A model generated the notes under the pieces. That model ran no database searches, was not told the DNA's origin, and saw only the letters and a program-made list of their open reading frames with translations. A DNA stretch of 59,370 nt from Methyloglobulus morosus KoM1 (GTDB taxonomy: Bacteria; Pseudomonadota; Gammaproteobacteria; Methylococcales; Methylomonadaceae), in assembly GCF_000496735.2 (NCBI RefSeq), contig NZ_AYLO01000088.1:1-59370 (forward strand), given 5' to 3'. This document shows, piece after piece, positions 54,692 to 59,370 of this stretch. Made by a program: the position numbers and the translations under genes. The first letter of the stretch is position 1; each line of letters opens with the position of its first letter.

Positions 54692-57332
54692 GGCATCGAA
54701 AGGAAACGGCCATAAGCTGCCGGAAAATGCTTCCTTGCTGGCTTTAACGTCCGCTGCATTGGTGTTGCCTGGCTTGTTTTCGCCGTTAGCGAATGCCGCC
54801 GAAACTGATGAGGTGGATTTTCAGTACAGCCATTATCAGGAAGGCAAACGGTCGATAAGCAGCGGGATAATCGACCCTGTGAGCGGAGATAACACAGTGG
54901 CCGGTATCAAGAATACGTTTAACCCTATCGAAGTTGATAGCCTACACGGCCATGCCAATGTGACGTTAACAGACCGAATCAAATTCGCTTTTAATTACAC
55001 GCAGGACACCTGGGGTGGGGCAACGCCCATTGCCACTGCGCCAGCGGTATTCGGTGGGAATGCTGAGCTTGTTTCTGCGGATGGGCTTACGGTCGTTGGG
55101 GCCACGCCGTACCTGCAAGGATTTAATCAGGTGCTTTTGGATAGTAAGCTTAACCCTGTGCAGTTTGCTACCCCTTTTGACCCTACCAGCGGATTAATAA
55201 GAAACAACCAACTCAGCCATACCCTGGCGACTGCCTCGCCGGAAACCCGTAAGCAAGGGGATTTTAAGCTGACCTACGAATGGGATGAAGTCGCACTGAG
55301 TGGCGGCGGTGGCATTTCCGTGGAAGATGACTATGAATCACGGTTCGGCAATATTGGCGGACGGTGGGATCTCAACCAGAAGCGTACCACGTTAAACCTG
55401 GATTTGAGTTACACCAATAGTGACACGCATGCCACGCTCAACCATGACACATTACCTTACATAGATATAAAGGCTTATGATCTTAGGGGGCAGATCGATA
55501 CCCTGTCATCCGTGGCCGATGCGCAAATTCTCCACGGCAATCGCCAGGATTGGGGCACTCATTTTGGCGTGAGCCAAGTCCTCAATAAAGATGCCCTCAT
55601 GAGTGCGGATGTCAGTTATACCCGCAGCACGGGCTATATGGCTAACCCGTATAAAGCGGTGAGTGTGGTTTTTATTGATCCAGGCCAACAAACGAATGCA
55701 CCACCGGGCGGTTTTGAAGGCAGGCTCAAGGCGCTGTTGGAACAGCGACCCGATGAGCGTAACCAATGGAATCTTGGGGGGCGCTATGTACAATACCTCC
55801 ACAACCTGGATGCGGCGTTGCATTTCGATTACCGCTTTTCGGCGGACGATTGGGGCATACAGGCGCATACGTTTGAGGCGGATTGGGTGCAGCCATTGGG
55901 TAGTGGTTGGACAGTCACGCCCAGGGTAAGGTATTACTCGCAGGATGCGGCGGATTTTTATACGCCTTGGCTGGTATCCCAACAAGCGTATAAACAAAAA
56001 TTTGACGCGAAGGGTCATGCGGTAGGGCTTTCGTATGATCCCGGAAAGCTACCCGCCAATTTTTCCAGCGACCAGCGCCTATCGGGATTTGGTGCCTTAA
56101 GCGGCGGTATTTCGGTAACCAAACGGTTTGCCAAAGGCCTAAGCCTTGAAACAGGTTTTGAATATTATACTCACCAAGGCTCGTTCAAAATTGGCGGTGG
56201 AGGTGAAGGATCGTATGCGGATTTTGACTACTGGGTGGCTAATGCTGCGCTGAAAGTGGATTTAGCGGCCTTATCACTGGGTGGTGGCAGTATTGCTAAC
56301 GCCCATGCCGGGCATACCCATTTTGATCACGGTGGACAAGCGCCAGCAGGGGTCATGTTCAGCCACATGCTCCATCAGGCGGGCGATTTTATGGTAGGTT
56401 ATCGTTATATGTACGGGAACCAATCGGGGAACATGCTGCATGGCACCGACCCAGTCAGCGACCAGGCTATAGTCGCCAATGGTTGCGGTTTGAATCCCTG
56501 TTTCCTTAGGCCTGGCAGCATGACGATGCATATGCACATGCTGGATTTGATGTACGCCCCCACTGACTGGCTCACCTTGATGCTGATGCCGCAATTTGTG
56601 GATATGTCCATGTCGATGGGTGCGCTGAATGGTGCGCCTGATCCGCAAACCGTATTGGATTTCAATTTGTCGCAACATATCCCCCATCATATCCAAAGTG
56701 GCCATGAAACGGGCGGAATAGGCGATCTTGGTATGTATGCGATGTTTAAGTTGTTCGATAAGGGCATACACCATGTTCACGCAACAGCCGGACTTAGCGC
56801 ACCTACCGGGGATGTAGACATTCAACTGGCGCGCAACCACCAGGTTGATGGTGGCTTTATTGATTACGGAATGCAGTTGGGCAGCGGTACGTGGGATTTC
56901 AAGCCCAGCTTGACGTATACGGGACAGTTAGACCAATTGTCCTGGGGCACTCAGGCCAATGGCATCGTGCGAATGGATAGCCAGAACAAGTCCGGTTATG
57001 CCTTGGGGAATTTATTCCAGGCTACCGCTTGGGGTGGTTATAACCTTACCCACTGGTTGATTGCCTCTGTTCGTGGAATCTACACGTTACAAGACAGCAT
57101 CCAGGGGCAATTCAATGGGCGTATCAATCAATTCGGCCCAATGGATTATCCCAGTAATTACGGCGGACAGTATTGGGATGTGGGTTTCGGCCTAAGCGCT
57201 GTTGTGCCATCGGGTGATCTTGCGGGTAACCGCCTTAGCGTGGAATGGTTGCAGCCCGTGGAAGATAAGGTAAACGGTTACCAATTAGAACGTGACGGCG
57301 CGTTGTCTGCGACTTGGAGCGTCATGTTTTAG
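54678..57332 (+). CDS. DUF3570 outer-membrane protein fused to a second His/Met-rich barrel
   Basis: This encodes about 884 aa. The start is inferred as GTG at 54678, five nt after AAGGAGG; the frame opens earlier (ATG at 54627). A signal peptide ends ANAA. Residues about 55-550 look like DUF3570 (VDFQYSHYQEGKRS, YEYDEV-type barrel strands). After a join near GSIANAHAGHTHFDHGGQ a second barrel (about 555-884) begins, with runs of His and Met (SMTMHMHMLDLMYAPTDWL, FVDMSMSMGAL, HHVHATAGLS) that are like those of stand-alone transporters near copper genes. It ends with TWSVMF, a barrel-type terminal Phe. Confidence 0.8.
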   Translation: MVAIKASKGNGHKLPENASLLALTSAALVLPGLFSPLANAAETDEVDFQYSHYQEGKRSISSGIIDPVSGDNTVAGIKNTFNPIEVDSLHGHANVTLTDRIKFAFNYTQDTWGGATPIATAPAVFGGNAELVSADGLTVVGATPYLQGFNQVLLDSKLNPVQFATPFDPTSGLIRNNQLSHTLATASPETRKQGDFKLTYEWDEVALSGGGGISVEDDYESRFGNIGGRWDLNQKRTTLNLDLSYTNSDTHATLNHDTLPYIDIKAYDLRGQIDTLSSVADAQILHGNRQDWGTHFGVSQVLNKDALMSADVSYTRSTGYMANPYKAVSVVFIDPGQQTNAPPGGFEGRLKALLEQRPDERNQWNLGGRYVQYLHNLDAALHFDYRFSADDWGIQAHTFEADWVQPLGSGWTVTPRVRYYSQDAADFYTPWLVSQQAYKQKFDAKGHAVGLSYDPGKLPANFSSDQRLSGFGALSGGISVTKRFAKGLSLETGFEYYTHQGSFKIGGGGEGSYADFDYWVANAALKVDLAALSLGGGSIANAHAGHTHFDHGGQAPAGVMFSHMLHQAGDFMVGYRYMYGNQSGNMLHGTDPVSDQAIVANGCGLNPCFLRPGSMTMHMHMLDLMYAPTDWLTLMLMPQFVDMSMSMGALNGAPDPQTVLDFNLSQHIPHHIQSGHETGGIGDLGMYAMFKLFDKGIHHVHATAGLSAPTGDVDIQLARNHQVDGGFIDYGMQLGSGTWDFKPSLTYTGQLDQLSWGTQANGIVRMDSQNKSGYALGNLFQATAWGGYNLTHWLIASVRGIYTLQDSIQGQFNGRINQFGPMDYPSNYGGQYWDVGFGLSAVVPSGDLAGNRLSVEWLQPVEDKVNGYQLERDGALSATWSVMF

Positions 57333-57431
57333 TCTTGTTTATGTCCCAATGATAATCGAATTGCTATGCTCAATATGTTGATATTTCCGACAAACCGTTT
57401 TTCCTCGCTACAAGGAAGTAGCCCTCTGGCC

Positions 57432-57464
57432 TACGGCGATAGACAAGTTATCGCCGTATTTTTT
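57432..57464 (+). terminator. Rho-independent terminator after the DUF3570 gene
   Basis: TACGGCGATA and TATCGCCGTA form a perfect 10-bp stem with a 7-nt loop, then TTTTTT. It ends the DUF4266/DUF3570 unit and leaves the next gene to its own promoter. Confidence 0.92.
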
Positions 57465-57599
57465 ATGCAAGGCAAATAAGGTAGTTTCCTATGATGATTT
57501 TGCAGAGTTATATCAAGGAAATCCTGGATCAGTTGATTTTATTCATGGTTCGACAAGACCGGATATTTCTTAACCAGGCAAGCCATTAATAAAGATTTT

Positions 57600-58487
57600 A
57601 TGTGTATAAACTTTCCGCAATTATTGAGTCAATTTATCGGGCCGGGCATGATGGCCCTAATCCTTGGATGTTGTGGCGTATCTACAGCCCAAGCCTTGGA
57701 TACAGCGTCGCTAAATTGGGTCATGAGCAACGAAAAGGGCGGCGAACTCATGCTTGAAGTCAGGCAACTGTTGTTGTCTAAAGCGTTGGATGCGGTTGCT
57801 GGCAAAATTCACGTACCCATACATTATTCCGCACTTCCAGAAGAGTTGGTGACTGCCACTTGTAAGGGGAATGCGTTAAAGCAGGTATTGGAATGCTTGC
57901 TGGACAAGAAGGCGGATTTAATTTTTCGTTATCAAACGGGATCGGCCAACGTTGATGGCGAGCGGTTAGTTGCTGAAGCATGGGTCTTAGGGCCAAAGAC
58001 AAATAAAGCTGCCGCTAATCTGGAAAGCCCAACCGTAGCGGGCATGACAGGTAAGGGTTCGCACGCTTTTCCAGCAAGCCGCAAAGTCCGCAAAGCCTTA
58101 CCGGATCGTACCGATGAACTCCTGGCAAAGTCGCAGTCGACAATTCCAGACGAAAGGGTGGAAGCGATTGCTGCCTTATTGACAGGTGGGCGAAAAGGCG
58201 ATTCTGATGTCAAGGCACAGTTGGAGCAAGCGCTTACTGACCGGGATCCCAATGTGAGGGCGCAGGCAATTTCAAGTTTGTCCCACCGGGAGGGCAGCGA
58301 TGCCAACGGATATATCCAGCAAGCCCTGCTTGATAGTTCGGAAGATGTGAGAATAATGGCGGTCGAAGGCATTGTCGATGATGTCGCCTTGCTGCAACAA
58401 GCGGCTAGCGACAGTGATGAATCGGTACGGAGTTTGGCGCAAATAAAACTCGAATTGCTAACCCAAAACGGAAATAACAATCCTTGA
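57600..58487 (+). CDS. Secreted protein with STN-like and HEAT-repeat parts
   Basis: This encodes 295 aa. A signal peptide (about residues 14-34, LILGCCGVSTAQA) leads it. Residues about 55-100 (LSKALDAVAGKIHVPIHYSA, LKQVLECLLDKKADLIFRY) resemble an STN-like domain of secretins and TonB systems. A low-complexity linker is followed by HEAT-like repeats (about 195-290: DPNVRAQAISSLSH, SEDVRIMAVEGIVDD, DESVRSLAQIKLELL). Such proteins often bind others. No enzymatic motif is seen. TlpA follows after 64 nt. Confidence 0.78.
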   Translation: MCINFPQLLSQFIGPGMMALILGCCGVSTAQALDTASLNWVMSNEKGGELMLEVRQLLLSKALDAVAGKIHVPIHYSALPEELVTATCKGNALKQVLECLLDKKADLIFRYQTGSANVDGERLVAEAWVLGPKTNKAAANLESPTVAGMTGKGSHAFPASRKVRKALPDRTDELLAKSQSTIPDERVEAIAALLTGGRKGDSDVKAQLEQALTDRDPNVRAQAISSLSHREGSDANGYIQQALLDSSEDVRIMAVEGIVDDVALLQQAASDSDESVRSLAQIKLELLTQNGNNNP

Positions 58488-58551
58488 AAAATGATCTGAC
58501 CTAAGCCATGTATTTTATCCGGCACTTGGTTAAACCAATAAAAACTGAACT

Positions 58552-59061
58552 ATGAACAAACAACGCATTTTTACGCTGCTTTTTACTGTTTTTATCAACT
58601 CATCGGCCTTTGCGGTCGATATAGGGCAGCCTATGCCGTCCTGTGTTGTGTCGCCCATTGGGGAAAACAAAAACTTCGACCTTAGCCAGTACAAAGGGAA
58701 GGTGCTATACGTCGATTTTTGGGCTTCTTGGTGCAGTCCTTGCGTAAAATCTTTCCCGTTCTTAAATGAGATGCATGAACAATTCAACGGTCAAGGCTTA
58801 CAGATTATCGGAGTTAATCTGGATGAAAATGTCGACGATGCCAACGCATTTTTGGCTAAGATTCCAGCCAATTTCACTGTAGTGGCGGATGTCAGCAAAC
58901 AATGCGCCAAGGATTTTGACGTAAAGGCGATGCCGTCGTCTTATATCATTGACCGCAAGGGGGGGGTTCATCATGTCCGCTTGGGTTTCAGACCAGGAGA
59001 AGCGAATGAGGTTCGAGAACTTGTCGAGAAATTGCTGAGTGAGAAAGTGGCAGGGAACTGA
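58552..59061 (+). CDS. TlpA-family thioredoxin-like protein
   Basis: This encodes 169 aa. A signal peptide (residues 1-20, ending AFA) leads a thioredoxin fold with active site WASWCSPCVKSFP (CSPC, Cys about 64 and 67), cis-Pro in AMPSSYIID, and the GFRPGEANEV tail of TlpA/ResA-type proteins. Periplasmic TlpA proteins reduce disulfides, for example in cytochrome c or Cu-site assembly. DUF4266 / DUF3570 / TlpA genes tend to occur together. It is the last complete gene of the window. Confidence 0.93.
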   Translation: MNKQRIFTLLFTVFINSSAFAVDIGQPMPSCVVSPIGENKNFDLSQYKGKVLYVDFWASWCSPCVKSFPFLNEMHEQFNGQGLQIIGVNLDENVDDANAFLAKIPANFTVVADVSKQCAKDFDVKAMPSSYIIDRKGGVHHVRLGFRPGEANEVRELVEKLLSEKVAGN

Positions 59062-59327
59062 GCCGACTTAAGCCAACAGAGATTTGTTTGATACCTTTAA
59101 GTTGCATGACTTATGGGCAGAAAGATTTTCTTGTAAAATGTCGATCATGTGTATTGACGAAATAAGAATAATTGGACGAGCAAGGGATTCTTTTAGTAAT
59201 AGTAAGGATGACGGCAGGCGCATTGATAAAACAAAGCGTTCAATAGGCTTAATCAAAGATATTAGGTATTGTTAAGTTAGTATAGCATTTGCTACACTTA
59301 CCCAATTTGTAGGGGTAAAGGCTAATA

Positions 59328-59370
59328 TGAATTGTCCAAAATGTGGTTCGACCGATTGCGGCAAAGATGG
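59328..59370 (+). CDS. Partial zinc-ribbon gene, possibly IS1-type transposase InsA
   Basis: The window ends in the first 14 codons, starting MNCPKCGSTDCGKDG. CPxCGSxxxxKxG is the start of IS1-type InsA-like transposase proteins, but many zinc ribbons begin this way. The AT-rich 40 nt before it would hold an IS left end and promoter (TACACT-like -10). The call is tentative because of the short sequence. Confidence 0.4.

Noticed and set aside
56274-56840. 188-codon minus-strand frame inside the second barrel
   Set aside because: It is antisense to the His/Met-rich barrel; the CAT/ATG-rich codons leave the opposite strand open by chance.

Overview
The window (59.4 kb, moderate GC, densely coded) most likely comes from the chromosome of a gammaproteobacterial methanotroph or methylotroph of the Methylococcales type. 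The main evidence is a tetrahydromethanopterin (H4MPT)/methylofuran block at 7.4-15.1 kb: formaldehyde-activating enzyme (fae), methenyl-H4MPT cyclohydrolase (mch), three ATP-grasp ligases, a CitG-like protein, a HisA-like TIM barrel and a hydantoinase-like protein. Gammaproteobacterial-style pmbA, pyrD, thiO and ubiX, and many PAS sensor kinases, agree with this. No rRNA, tRNA, CRISPR array or complete insertion sequence was seen.

Layout. 0.2-7.2 kb: housekeeping genes (pmbA, pyrD, thiO, a coiled-coil/beta-barrel outer-membrane protein, prolyl aminopeptidase, ubiX, a small membrane protein). 7.4-15.1 kb: H4MPT and methylofuran cofactor and C1-transfer genes; fae is followed by two hairpins, the second a canonical terminator. 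15.5-26.3 kb: signalling genes: an eight-PAS histidine kinase with a FixJ-type regulator, a soluble poly-HAMP chemoreceptor with a CheR/CheB-type tail, and a four-PAS hybrid kinase. 26.6-36.8 kb: accessory genes (a membrane pair with an HTTM protein, periplasmic MsrA, small secreted or lipoproteins, DUF599, an orphan gene beside a palindromic repeat, sulfide:quinone oxidoreductase, a persulfide dioxygenase-rhodanese fusion, an amino-acid permease, a small helical periplasmic protein).

36.8-47.2 kb, minus strand: a six-gene cluster, TonB-dependent receptor > YfiR-like > CHASE8-like hybrid kinase > YfiR-like > CHASE8-like hybrid kinase with HPt > REC-GGDEF-EAL. It looks like a duplicated YfiR/CHASE8 envelope-sensing module whose phosphorelay ends in c-di-GMP turnover. 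One kinase has lost part of a receiver acidic pocket and lacks an HPt. The other has a strikingly GC-rich 3' half.

47.3-50.4 kb: a LysR regulator diverges from an EthD / AhpD-like / serine hydrolase operon. 50.5-52.2 kb: an L,D-transpeptidase and a chrA chromate-transporter pseudogene with an internal deletion. 52.2-52.7 kb: a non-coding stretch with a three-copy 17-bp motif.

52.7-59.1 kb: an envelope gene group with two secreted proteins whose predicted mature N-terminus is histidine, a DUF4266 lipoprotein, a DUF3570 outer-membrane protein apparently fused to a second His/Met-rich barrel, a HEAT-repeat secreted protein and a TlpA thioredoxin. I infer a role in metal (copper?) or redox handling at the envelope. 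This is the best candidate here for an undescribed system, with the double YfiR/CHASE8 relay second. The window ends in the first codons of a zinc-ribbon protein, possibly an IS1-type transposase.
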